A stretch of DNA of 64,000 nt from Ilumatobacteraceae bacterium (GTDB lineage: Bacteria; Actinomycetota; Acidimicrobiia; Acidimicrobiales; Ilumatobacteraceae): contig JAHENF010000012.1 in assembly GCA_024643255.1 (NCBI GenBank), forward strand, positions 1 to 64,000, in the 5' to 3' direction. This document shows positions 52,243 through 60,819 of the stretch, in pieces. A program made the position numbers and the translations under genes. The notes below the pieces were generated by a model. The model was not told the origin of the DNA and ran no database searches. It saw only the letters and a list, made by a program, of their open reading frames with translations. Position 1 is the first letter of the stretch. Each line of letters opens with the position of its first letter.

Positions 52243-53181
52243 GTGCAACTCGCCGATCTCCGCATCTTCACCGAACCCCAGCAGGGCGCCTCGTACGGCG
52301 ACCTGCTCGCTGTCGCCCAGCGAGCCGAAGCGCTCGGCTACGGAGCGTTCTTCCGCAGCGACCACTTCCTCGCAATGGGCGGAGCCGACGGACTTCCCGG
52401 CCCGACCGACGCCTGGATCACCCTGGGCGGAATCGCCCGCGAGACCTCGACGATCCGGCTCGGCACGCTGGTCACGTCCGCGACATTCAGATTGCCGGGA
52501 CCGCTCGCGATCACCGTCGCCCAGGTCGACGACATGTCGGGCGGGCGGATCGAACTCGGGCTCGGCGCCGGTTGGTACCAGGACGAGCACGAGGCGTACG
52601 GCATCGGGTTCCCGCCGCTCGGCGAACGCTTCGACCGCCTCGAGGAGCAGCTCGAGATCATCACGGGACTGTGGTCGACGCCCATCGGCGGGACGTTCGA
52701 GTCGCCGGGCGGCCACTACCCGATCTCGTCGTCGCCGGCGCTCCCCAAGCCGATCCAGTCGCCGGTCCCGATCGTCATCGGTGGCGGTGGGCCGCGCAGG
52801 ACTCCCGCCCTCGCGGCGCGATTCGCGTCCGAGTTCAACACGCCGTTCGTCCCGCTCGACTTCTTCACCGCGCAGCGTGACCGCGTACGGGCCGCATGTG
52901 AGACGATCGATCGCGATCCGACGACAATGGCGTTCTCCGCGGCACTGATCGTGTGCTGCGGCGCGGACGAAGCCGAGGTTGACCGACGGGCGGCCGCGAT
53001 CGGTCGCGACCCCGGCGAGCTGCGCCAGAACGGCGCCGCAGGAACGCCCGACGAGGTCGCCGCCACGCTGCGCGCCTGGACAGCGGCGGGCGCCGAGCGG
53101 ATCTATCTCCAGGTGATGGACCTCGCCGACCTGGACCACCTCGACCTCGTCGCCACTGCGGTCGCCCCGAACCTCTCCTGA
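52243..53181 (+). CDS. LLM-class F420-dependent-type oxidoreductase
   Basis: 312-aa luciferase-like TIM barrel. Conserved: GYGAFFRSDHFLAMG, TIRLGTLVTSATFRLPG, VDDMSGGRIELGLGAGW and PIVIGGGGPRRTPALAARFA. The SDHF and GLGAGW blocks are those of enzymes annotated as F420-dependent in mycobacteria. GTG at 52243 is 6 nt after TAGCCT (52231-52236). Two family D elements lie directly behind its stop. Substrate unknown. Confidence 0.9.
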   Translation: MQLADLRIFTEPQQGASYGDLLAVAQRAEALGYGAFFRSDHFLAMGGADGLPGPTDAWITLGGIARETSTIRLGTLVTSATFRLPGPLAITVAQVDDMSGGRIELGLGAGWYQDEHEAYGIGFPPLGERFDRLEEQLEIITGLWSTPIGGTFESPGGHYPISSSPALPKPIQSPVPIVIGGGGPRRTPALAARFASEFNTPFVPLDFFTAQRDRVRAACETIDRDPTTMAFSAALIVCCGADEAEVDRRAAAIGRDPGELRQNGAAGTPDEVAATLRAWTAAGAERIYLQVMDLADLDHLDLVATAVAPNLS

Positions 53182-53216
53182 CACTCCCCCAACCTCGCAC
53201 CCCACCCCACCCACCC

Positions 53217-53268
53217 CGTTTGTGGCGCGAAAAACCTGAACCGGGTCAACCAATCCCTGCCACAAACG
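53217..53268. repeat. 52-nt element, family D (copy 3)
   Basis: Exactly 52 nt from CGTTTGTGGCGCGAAAAACC to CTGCCACAAACG, with inner CCTGAACCGGGTCAACC. It is followed 21 nt later by copy 4. Confidence 0.9.
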
Positions 53269-53289
53269 CCAGAGCTTGCGCCCCCACCC

Positions 53290-53341
53290 CGTTTGTGGCG
53301 CGAAAAGCCTGAGCCGGGTCAACCGAAGTGCGACGCAAACG
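53290..53341. repeat. 52-nt element, family D (copy 4)
   Basis: Exactly 52 nt from CGTTTGTGGCGCGAAAAGCC to GCGACGCAAACG, with inner CCTGAGCCGGGTCAACC. Its right half (CCGAAGTGCG) matches copy 1 at 9198 more than copy 3 does. It ends 18 nt before the -10 box of the amidohydrolase gene. Confidence 0.9.
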
Positions 53342-53370
53342 TGGTGGGGAGGGGGCGGTACGGTCGGGCG

Positions 53371-55029
53371 ATGAGCGAGATCACCGTCTATCCCGCCCGC
53401 ACCGTGGTCACGATGGACCCGTCGCAACCCGACGTCGAGGCCGTGGCCGTCCGCGACGGCAGGATCCTGGCCGCCGGATCGTTGGAGGAATGCGAGAGCT
53501 GGGGACCTCACGAGGTCGACGATCGCTTCGCCGAGCACGTGATCGTGCCCGGGATGATCGAAGCCCACGCACACTCCCTCGAGGGCGCGTTCTCGCTGAT
53601 CCCCTACGTCGGTTGGTTCGACCGTCACCGCGTCGATGGCGGCACGTCACCTGGCATCCGCACCTACGACTCACTCCTCGACCGGCTCCGCGCCGTCGAC
53701 GCGGAGACGCCCGGGTCGTCGGAGCCGATCGTCGTCGGTGGGTTCGATCCCATCTACTTCGCCGGCGAGGAGCGCCTCACGCGCGACCATCTCGACCGGG
53801 TGTCGACCGACCGGCCGATCTTCGTGTTCCACGCCAGCGCCCACCTCGCCACAGTGAACACCGCCATGCTCGAACGCCACGAGATCACCCGCGACACCAC
53901 CACGCCCGGCGTCGCACGTGACGCGAACGGCGAACCGAACGGCGAGTTGCAGGAGATGCCGGCGATGGCCCTCGCGATGTCGGCGCTGCAGGTGATCCTG
54001 CGTACGATGAACGACCCCCGGTCGATCCGCGCGCTCGGACAGATCTGCGCGAACCAGGGCATCACGATGCTGTGCGACCTCGCAGCGTCGGGGCTGTCGC
54101 GGCCGGACGGCCAGGCGCTGTGGCACGAGGTCGTCGACCAGGCGGACTATCCGGCGCGCATTCTGCAGCGCCATGTCCACGCCCGTCCCGCCGGCAGCAC
54201 CGATTGGGCCGACGCCGCCGAACTGATGCTGCAACTCGCCGCCGGCGACACCGACAAACTGCGCACCGCTGGTCTCAAGCTCGTGCTCGACGGGTCGATC
54301 CAGGGGTTCACGGCCAAGATGGGCTGGCCGGGCTACTACACCGGCACCGACCATGGTCAGTGGATGGTGCCACCCGAGCAGCTCGTCGACATCTGCCGCC
54401 CGTTCCACGAGCGCCGCATCAACATCCACGCCCACTGCAACGGTGATCTGACGATCGATGCGTGGATCGACACCGTCGAACAACTCGTCATCGACTACCC
54501 GTGGCTGGACCATCGGCACACCGTCCAGCACTGCCAGTTGACCACCGCTGCGCAGTATCGGCGGATGGCGAGGTTGGGGATGTGCGCCAACATCTTCGCC
54601 AATCACCTCTGGTATTGGGGCGACCAGCACAGCGACATCACGGTCGGCCCGGAGCGGGCGCGACGCATGGAGGCAGCAGCGACAGCCGAGCGCGAAGGCG
54701 TGTCGTTCTCCCTGCACAGCGATGCCAACGTCACGCCGCTCGGCCATCTCCACACGATGTGGTGTGCGGTCAACCGGGTGACGCCGTCGGGACGCGTGCT
54801 CGGCGAACACGAACGAATCTCGGCGGCATCGGCGCTCAAGTCGGTGACGCTCGGCTCAGCCCACCAGCTCCACCTCGACGCCGAGTTCGGCACGATCGAG
54901 TGCGGCAAGGCAGCCGACTTCACCGTGCTGGAGGACAACCCGCTCACCGTCGATCCGATGACCATTCGGGACATCGGCGTCTGGGGCACCGTCGTGGGGG
55001 GCGTTCCCTTCGAGGCCGCCCACCCCTGA
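53371..55029 (+). CDS. Amidohydrolase (YtcJ-like, amidohydrolase-3 type)
   Basis: 552-aa metal-dependent hydrolase. MIEAHAHSLEG is the HxH metal pair near the N terminus, NIHAHCNGDLTID and HTVQHCQL give the further histidines, and FSLHSDANVTP the metal-binding Asp. The C-terminal EFGTIECGKAADFTVLEDNPL closes the composite beta-sandwich. Members hydrolyse formamide- or imide-type bonds; the substrate is unknown. ATG at 53371 is 6 nt after TACGGT (53359-53364); the frame extends to 53293, but that part is repeat sequence. Confidence 0.88.
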   Translation: MSEITVYPARTVVTMDPSQPDVEAVAVRDGRILAAGSLEECESWGPHEVDDRFAEHVIVPGMIEAHAHSLEGAFSLIPYVGWFDRHRVDGGTSPGIRTYDSLLDRLRAVDAETPGSSEPIVVGGFDPIYFAGEERLTRDHLDRVSTDRPIFVFHASAHLATVNTAMLERHEITRDTTTPGVARDANGEPNGELQEMPAMALAMSALQVILRTMNDPRSIRALGQICANQGITMLCDLAASGLSRPDGQALWHEVVDQADYPARILQRHVHARPAGSTDWADAAELMLQLAAGDTDKLRTAGLKLVLDGSIQGFTAKMGWPGYYTGTDHGQWMVPPEQLVDICRPFHERRINIHAHCNGDLTIDAWIDTVEQLVIDYPWLDHRHTVQHCQLTTAAQYRRMARLGMCANIFANHLWYWGDQHSDITVGPERARRMEAAATAEREGVSFSLHSDANVTPLGHLHTMWCAVNRVTPSGRVLGEHERISAASALKSVTLGSAHQLHLDAEFGTIECGKAADFTVLEDNPLTVDPMTIRDIGVWGTVVGGVPFEAAHP

Positions 55030-55128
55030 TCACCGCCACGCCTGATCGCCGCCACGCTCGATCGCCCAACGCGACGGCGGACAGCCCGACTGCGAGTCAC
55101 GCCAGCTCGTGCTGGCACGATGCAGTCC

Positions 55129-56322
55129 ATGGCGAACACAGGGCTTGCAGGACCACTCGACGGCGTGAAGGTGCTCGACTTCTCGGTGATGATCTCGGGA
55201 CCGCTCGCGGCGATGATGCTCGCCGATCAGGGTGCTGAGGTCATCAAGGTCGAATCACCCGGGCTGGGCGACATCATGCGATTCCTCGGGACCAACAAGG
55301 GCGGGATGACCGGCATCTTCGCGAACAACAACCGTGGCAAGCGTTCGATCGTGGTCGACCTCAAGCAGTCCGCGGGCACCGAGCTGGTGCGTCAGCTCGT
55401 CGAGGGCGCCGACGTGCTCATCCAGAACTTCCGTCCCGGGGCGATGGACCGCCTCGGGCTCGGCTACGACGACGTCAAGGCGATCAACCCCGACCTGATC
55501 TACACGTCGATCTCGGGCTACGGACAGGACGGGCCGTACAGCACCCGACGGGTGTACGACAACGTCATCCAGGCGGCGTCGGGTCTGGCGAGCGTGCAGG
55601 GCGACCCGGCGACCGGCGAGCCGGCGCTGTACCGCACGCTGATCTGCGACAAGACGACCGCATACACCGCCGCGCAGGCGATCACCGCGGCGCTGTTCGC
55701 GAGAGCAACCGGCCGCGCCGCCGGACAGCACATCGAGCTCGCGATGCTCGACACGGCGATCGCCTTCATGTGGCCGGACTCGGCGATGGATGCTGCGCTG
55801 CTCGACGACGACGTGATGCGAGCGCCGACGATCGCCGCCAACTACGCGATCACGCGACTGGCCGACGGGTTCGCCGCGGCCTCACCGGTCACCGACTCGG
55901 AGTTCCGTGGGATGTGCGCCGCGCTCGCGGTTCCCGAGGTCGCCGACGACCCCCGATTCGCCGACGTGATGTCGAGGATGGCGAACGCAGGCGCGATGGT
56001 CGAGCTGCTCATCGACGCCGCCTTGGCCTGCACGATCGACGACTTCACGACCCGATCGGTCGAGCACGACGTCCCCGCGTCGAAGATCACCTCGCTCGAG
56101 GAGGTCCACGACGATCCGCAGGTGGTCCACAACGCCGTGTTCGTCGAGCGCGACCACCCGCTCGCAGGGCGGGTGAGAGAGCCCCGGCCCGCCGCCCGAC
56201 TCTCGGCAACACCACAGCGGATGAGCGATCACGCACCCGCGTTCGGCCAGCACAGCGATGACATCGTCGCCGAGATCGGGCTCGATGCCGCGGCCCTCCG
56301 CGAGGCCGGTGTGATCTTCTGA
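55129..56322 (+). CDS. CaiB/BaiF-family CoA-transferase (class III)
   Basis: 397 aa. LDGVKVLDFSVMISGPLAAM and GAEVIKVESPGLGD at the start, FANNNRGKRSIVVDLK, and IQNFRPGAMDRLGLGYDDV are the hallmark blocks. It moves CoA between acids through an aspartyl anhydride; members include alpha-methylacyl-CoA racemases. ATG at 55129 is 7 nt after CACGAT (55116-55121); ATG at 55120 overlaps the box. Given the surrounding acyl-CoA genes, a role in branched-chain or steroid side-chain breakdown is plausible but not shown. Confidence 0.88.
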   Translation: MANTGLAGPLDGVKVLDFSVMISGPLAAMMLADQGAEVIKVESPGLGDIMRFLGTNKGGMTGIFANNNRGKRSIVVDLKQSAGTELVRQLVEGADVLIQNFRPGAMDRLGLGYDDVKAINPDLIYTSISGYGQDGPYSTRRVYDNVIQAASGLASVQGDPATGEPALYRTLICDKTTAYTAAQAITAALFARATGRAAGQHIELAMLDTAIAFMWPDSAMDAALLDDDVMRAPTIAANYAITRLADGFAAASPVTDSEFRGMCAALAVPEVADDPRFADVMSRMANAGAMVELLIDAALACTIDDFTTRSVEHDVPASKITSLEEVHDDPQVVHNAVFVERDHPLAGRVREPRPAARLSATPQRMSDHAPAFGQHSDDIVAEIGLDAAALREAGVIF

Positions 56323-56335
56323 TTCACCCATTCAA

Positions 56336-56347
56336 CTAGTCATCTAG
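56336..56347. promoter_or_regulatory. Possible GntR operator at the start of the ABC operon
   Basis: CTAGTCATCTAG (two CTAG half-sites spaced by 4) lies 12 nt before the GTG of the GntR gene and overlaps the -35/-10 region; a CAGAAT box is at 56348-56353. This fits autorepression as in YtrA systems. The site is inferred from position and symmetry only. Confidence 0.45.
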
Positions 56348-56359
56348 CAGAATCGCGAC

Positions 56360-56752
56360 GTGATCGAATTTCGCGTCGAGACGACGTCCGGCATCGCTCC
56401 GTATCGACAGATCGCCGAGCAGGTCCGACACGGGTTGCGTCTCGGGATCCTCGATGTGGGCGACCAGTTGCCGACCGTGAAGGAGGTCGTGGCGATGGTG
56501 GCGATCAATCCGAACACCGTGTCGAAGGCGTATCGCGAGCTGGAACTCGAGGGGCTCGTGGAGGGCCGCGCAGGCATCGGCACCTTCGTGACGCGGACGC
56601 TCGCGGGCCCGTCGTTGGCCGCGCATGGCGAGTTGCGCCGCACCCTGCTCGCGTGGCTCGAGTCGGCGCGTCGAGCCGGGCTCGACGATGCCAGCATCGA
56701 CGCGCTCGTCGAGCACGCGTTCCACGATGCCCGTCAGGACGGCGTGGCGTGA
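56360..56752 (+). CDS. YtrA-type GntR transcriptional regulator
   Basis: 130 aa: an N-terminal winged helix (YRQIAEQVRHGLRLGILDVGDQLPTVKEV is its opening, with the recognition helix in NPNTVSKAYRELE) followed by a short C-terminal helical tail. That is the YtrA subfamily layout, usually a repressor of ABC transporter operons induced by cell-envelope antibiotics. GTG at 56360 is 6 nt after CAGAAT (56348-56353). Its stop overlaps the ABC ATPase start by GTGA. Confidence 0.9.
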   Translation: MIEFRVETTSGIAPYRQIAEQVRHGLRLGILDVGDQLPTVKEVVAMVAINPNTVSKAYRELELEGLVEGRAGIGTFVTRTLAGPSLAAHGELRRTLLAWLESARRAGLDDASIDALVEHAFHDARQDGVA

Positions 56753-57639
56753 CCGATGCGATCGAGGCGACCGGCCTCGGCAAGCGCTACGGGCGACGTT
56801 GGGCCCTTCGGAACACCTCGCTTCGGGTGCCGGAGGGCAGGGTCGTCGGACTCGTCGGTTCCAACGGTGCCGGCAAGACCACCTTGCTGCACCTGAGCGT
56901 CGGGCTGCTCGACCCATCAGAGGGTCACATCACGGTGCTGGGCGACCGCCCCGGCAGTGGCGCTCGGCAACTGGCCCGTGTCGGGTTCGTCGCTCAAGAC
57001 GCCCCGCTCTACAACCGCATGAGCGTGAACGAGCACTTCCGGATGGGGGTACGTCTCAACCCGCACTGGGACGCGACCGTCGAGGTCGATCTCCACGACC
57101 GCCTGGATCTCGACCCTCGCCAACGAGCCGGCGCGTTGTCCGGTGGACAGCGGGCCCAGCTGGCACTGGCACTCGCGATCGGCAAGCGACCCGAACTGCT
57201 CGTGCTCGATGAGCCCGTGGCCAGCCTCGACCCGCTGGCGCGCCGCGAGTTCATGCAGAGCTTGATGAGCCTCGCAGCGGACGGCCTCAGCGTCGTGTTG
57301 TCCTCGCACCTCTTGAGCGACATCGAACGGGTCTGCGACTACGTGATCGTGCTCGCCCACGGTGAGGTCCGCCTCGCTGGAGACGTCGACGCCCTGCTCG
57401 CCGAGCACCGAGTGCTCACGGGGCCGCGACGCGACCCGCTTCGGCTCCCCGCCGGCCAGACGATCATCCGTGAGCGTCACACCGACCGACAATCCACCGT
57501 GGTCGTGCGAACGACCGGGGAGGTGCTGGACCCGTCGTGGACGGTGTCCGAACTCGGGCTCGAAGAGCTGGTGCTCGCCTACATGGAATCCGCGACCACC
57601 CCGACGACACGCCTGCGCAGCGTGGGAAGCCCCCCATGA
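56749..57639 (+). CDS. ABC transporter ATP-binding protein
   Basis: 296 aa. Walker A GSNGAGKTT, Q-loop FVAQDAPLYN, signature LSGGQRAQLALA, Walker B LLVLDEPVASLDP and the switch His in SSHLLSD are all present. It drives the membrane protein encoded next. GTG at 56749 overlaps the GntR stop by GTGA, and its own stop overlaps the permease by ATGA, so the three genes are translationally coupled. Substrate may be an antibiotic or lipid; unknown. Confidence 0.92.
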   Translation: MTDAIEATGLGKRYGRRWALRNTSLRVPEGRVVGLVGSNGAGKTTLLHLSVGLLDPSEGHITVLGDRPGSGARQLARVGFVAQDAPLYNRMSVNEHFRMGVRLNPHWDATVEVDLHDRLDLDPRQRAGALSGGQRAQLALALAIGKRPELLVLDEPVASLDPLARREFMQSLMSLAADGLSVVLSSHLLSDIERVCDYVIVLAHGEVRLAGDVDALLAEHRVLTGPRRDPLRLPAGQTIIRERHTDRQSTVVVRTTGEVLDPSWTVSELGLEELVLAYMESATTPTTRLRSVGSPP

Positions 57640-58547
57640 CGTGGCTTGCCTGGCGCCAATTCCGCCTCCAGGCACTGATTGCCGCGTCCGCGGCCGTCGG
57701 TGTACTGATCGCGCTCGCGGCCAGCCGCAACCACCTCGCCGACATCTATTCGGCGACCGGGACGCACGAACTCACCGGCGTGTACGTCTGGTTGCGACTG
57801 CTCGGCACGGTCCTGATCGGCGTGCCCGCCGCCATCGGCGCGTTCTGGGGAGCCCCACTCGTGGCCGCCGAGATCGAGGCGCACACCAACCAGCTCGCGT
57901 GGACCCAGAGCGTGACGCGTCGACGATGGCTGGGCACGAAACTTGCGATCACCGCGCTGGTCGCCGCGGTCACCGTCGGGCTGTTCACCGCTGCATTCAC
58001 GCGTTGGGCCGCACCGATCGACGCTCTCGGCAATCGCGTCGGGACCGCCAACTTCGGACAGCGCGGCATCGTGCCGATCGGCTACGCCCTGTTCGCTCTC
58101 GCGCTCGGCGCGTTGCTGGGTCTCGTCATCCGGCGCACACTCCCGTCGATCGCCGCCACTGTCGTCGTCTTCATCGCGGTGCGAATGGCCTTCCAACAAC
58201 TGGTTCGCCCCCGACTGATCGCCCCCGTGGAGATGTCGACGCCGACCTTCGATCACGGTTCGCTCGGCGGCTGGATCCTGTCGACGCGCACCGTCGATGT
58301 CAACGGTCGAATGATCGACGGATTCGAGAACGAGATCGCGACGATCTGCAAGATCACGCGGGCAACGCCCGACTACGAACGCGCCATCGACGCCTGCGCG
58401 AGGGGCCTGGGCGTCCACGACATCACCCGCATGCACCCGCCTGATCACTTCTGGACGCTGCAGTACTACGAGTTCGGCATCTTCGTCGCGCTCGCCGCGG
58501 CGCTCGCGGCGGCCTCCTTTCACATCATCCGGCGATCCCCGGCCTGA
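57636..58547 (+). CDS. ABC-2-like permease
   Basis: 303-aa membrane protein with about six hydrophobic helices. The beginning MTWLAWRQFRLQALIAA is typical of permeases paired with YtrA/YtrB-type operons. A large polar loop, roughly residues 195-270, lies between helices and contains two cysteines (ICK and DACARG) that could pair outside the cell. ATG at 57636 overlaps the ATPase stop. Works with the preceding ATPase. Confidence 0.85.
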   Translation: MTWLAWRQFRLQALIAASAAVGVLIALAASRNHLADIYSATGTHELTGVYVWLRLLGTVLIGVPAAIGAFWGAPLVAAEIEAHTNQLAWTQSVTRRRWLGTKLAITALVAAVTVGLFTAAFTRWAAPIDALGNRVGTANFGQRGIVPIGYALFALALGALLGLVIRRTLPSIAATVVVFIAVRMAFQQLVRPRLIAPVEMSTPTFDHGSLGGWILSTRTVDVNGRMIDGFENEIATICKITRATPDYERAIDACARGLGVHDITRMHPPDHFWTLQYYEFGIFVALAAALAAASFHIIRRSPA

Positions 58548-58569
58548 ATGGTCCCACCTCCTGCCCACC

Positions 58570-59847
58570 TCAACCGGCGACGAACCCACCGGCGGCGAGG
58601 GCCCGATCGACGATCGCGGCGAGACGCACGGTCTCGCTCGGATTCTCCCCGCTCACCGTGATCGCCCAGGTGACGTTGTCGGCGCGGTCGAACACCATGG
58701 CGTGTGTGCTCTCGATGGTCCCCGTGTGGCCCACGGCACCGCCCCCGTAGAGGATCAGCCCCATTCCGTACCCCCGATCGGGAACCGACGGGTCGGTCGC
58801 GCTCGTCTTCATCGCCGCGACGGTCGCCGGCTCGAGCGGCTTCCACCCAGGGGTGTCCGCATCGAGCGAGTCGATGATCGTCACGAGATCCGACGGCGTG
58901 GCCACCCATGCGCCGGCCGCGCCGAGCACCTCCATGTAGTTGCGCCCGGGGACCGTGCGATGCTCCACTTCGCCCGGGCCTGGGTCGTAGGTCGGCGCCA
59001 GTCGCATCCCCGAGATCCCCAGTGGGGTGAGCAGCCGCTCGTAGACGACCTGCTCGTACGGTTCGCCGGTGAGGTGCTCGATCAACAGCCCGAGCACGCA
59101 GTAGTTCATGTTGCTGTAGCGGAAGCCGCCCCCGGCCAGCGACCGGCCGAGCCCGACAGCCGCCGCCTCCTCGCACGAACCGACCTGATTGCGGAAGAAG
59201 AGGCTCTCGTACTGGGCCAACCCGGATGTGTGCGTCAACAGTCGGCGCAGCGTGATCGCCTGGACCGCGGTGCTCGGCGTGACGATCCCGACGTCGTTTG
59301 CGACGAGCGCCCCGACCGGGTCGTCGAGCCCGACGAGCCCTTCCTCGACCAGCTGCAACGCGGTGATCGCGGTGATCGTCTTGGAGATGCTGGCGAGACG
59401 GAACGCGTCCGTCGTCGTCACCGCCTCGAGGGTGTCGGGAACGCGGACGCCGAATGCCCCGGTGTGGACAATGTCGCCGTCGATCGCCACCGCGACCGAC
59501 ACCGCATCGGACCCGCCGCCGAGTACCGATCGGATGATCTCCTGGTCGAACGCCGCCCAGCCGGTCGGAGCGGGGACGTCGGCATCGTCCGGCGAATCGA
59601 CGCCCGGGAGGGGTGCGATCGTCACCCTCGTGACGGCGTATCCCGGGAACGGCAACGGGTCTCGGTCGGCGATGTCGAACAACTCGGTCGTCGAGGTCAC
59701 GACCGACGACTCGGCAGCGGGCGACGGCGGCGGGGTCGACCCCGCGGGCCCTTCGGACTCTGCGGTCGGCGACGAACAGGCGCTCATCAGCACCAGGCCT
59801 GCCATGGCGAGCGGCGCAAGCCGGTGTCGTCGGGTGGAGCCGTGCAC
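58570..59847 (-). CDS. Beta-lactamase-fold serine hydrolase, lipoprotein
   Basis: 425 aa. Signal peptide with lipobox VLMSAC, a Ser/Pro/Thr linker, then the penicillin-binding fold: SISKT (SxxK, nucleophile Ser), YSNMNY (YxN) and GHTG (the H/KTG motif). This is the class C / AmpC-like esterase and DD-peptidase family, probably outside the cell on the membrane. GTG at 59847 is 6 nt after CATCAT (59854-59859). Substrate (peptidoglycan, ester or beta-lactam) not known. Confidence 0.88.
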   Translation of the reverse strand: MHGSTRRHRLAPLAMAGLVLMSACSSPTAESEGPAGSTPPPSPAAESSVVTSTTELFDIADRDPLPFPGYAVTRVTIAPLPGVDSPDDADVPAPTGWAAFDQEIIRSVLGGGSDAVSVAVAIDGDIVHTGAFGVRVPDTLEAVTTTDAFRLASISKTITAITALQLVEEGLVGLDDPVGALVANDVGIVTPSTAVQAITLRRLLTHTSGLAQYESLFFRNQVGSCEEAAAVGLGRSLAGGGFRYSNMNYCVLGLLIEHLTGEPYEQVVYERLLTPLGISGMRLAPTYDPGPGEVEHRTVPGRNYMEVLGAAGAWVATPSDLVTIIDSLDADTPGWKPLEPATVAAMKTSATDPSVPDRGYGMGLILYGGGAVGHTGTIESTHAMVFDRADNVTWAITVSGENPSETVRLAAIVDRALAAGGFVAG

Positions 59848-59903
59848 ATCGCCATGATGACCCGCCGGCCGGCCCTCGTGGCGGCACTCCCCGGTGGACC
59901 TCG

Positions 59904-60806
59904 TCAGGACGCGATGGGGAGGCGCTGCTCGAGGGTGAGCACGGGAGCGAAGAGGTCGCCGAGCTCGCCGACGCGCTCGAGCACATCGGCCGCCTCGAAG
60001 CGCAACTCGACAGCGTCGGCAGCGCAGCGTTCGACTTCGTCCCACGACACCGGCGTCGACACCGTCGGATCGTGGCGGGCACGCAACGAGTACGGGGCGA
60101 TCGTGGTCTTGTGATGGGCGTTCTGGCTCCAGTCGACGAAGATCTTCCCGGGCCGCTCGGCCTTGGCCATGATCGTCGTCACCCGACCGGGCATCTGACG
60201 TTCCATGACCTGGCCGACGGCGAGTGCGAAGTCGGCAGTCGCTTCATGGGTGACGCCGGGCGTGTTCAGCGGTACGTAGAGCTGGAGCCCCTTCGAGCCC
60301 GACGTCTTGCACCAACCCTCCAGTCCGACCGACTCCAGCACGTCGCGCACACCGATGGCCACCTCGCAGCATTCGACGATCGACGTCTTCGGACCGGGAT
60401 CGAAGTCGAACACCAGCGTGCGGGGGTTGTCCAGGTCTGCTGCCAGCGCCATCGGCGCATGCAGTTCGATGGCAGCGAGATTGGCGGCCCACACCATGGC
60501 CGCTGGTTCCTCGATCCGGCAGTACTCGATGCCACCGCGCCGGTCGCCCGGCCCGAGAGCGACGTGCACCCACTCGGGACGGTGCGTCGGACACCGCTTC
60601 TCGAAGAACCCGTCGTGGTCGGTGCCGTCGGGGTACCGGCGGAACGTGATGCAACGTCCGGCGAGATGCGGGATGATCCACGGTGCGATGCGGGCGTGAT
60701 ACTCGACCACCTCGGCCTTGGTGAACCCCGACGGGTAGAGCACCTTGTCGAGGTTGGTCAGCCGAACGGTGCGGCCGTCGATGTCGACCTCCAGCGGCGC
60801 GGCCAT
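59904..60806 (-). CDS. LigD-type DNA polymerase/primase domain protein (NHEJ)
   Basis: 300-aa stand-alone version of the LigD polymerase domain, an AEP-type primase that fills ends during non-homologous end joining. RRYPDGTDHDGFFEK and the catalytic DFDPGP (Asp134, Asp136) are present, with the third Asp in FVDWSQN. The block SGSKGLQLYVPL has Gln175 where many LigD proteins have His. It starts 13 nt after the Ku stop, so the pair is an operon. No ligase or phosphoesterase domain is attached; the ligase must be elsewhere. Confidence 0.9.
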   Translation of the reverse strand: MAAPLEVDIDGRTVRLTNLDKVLYPSGFTKAEVVEYHARIAPWIIPHLAGRCITFRRYPDGTDHDGFFEKRCPTHRPEWVHVALGPGDRRGGIEYCRIEEPAAMVWAANLAAIELHAPMALAADLDNPRTLVFDFDPGPKTSIVECCEVAIGVRDVLESVGLEGWCKTSGSKGLQLYVPLNTPGVTHEATADFALAVGQVMERQMPGRVTTIMAKAERPGKIFVDWSQNAHHKTTIAPYSLRARHDPTVSTPVSWDEVERCAADAVELRFEAADVLERVGELGDLFAPVLTLEQRLPIAS

Positions 60807-60819
60807 CGTCGAGCAGCCG

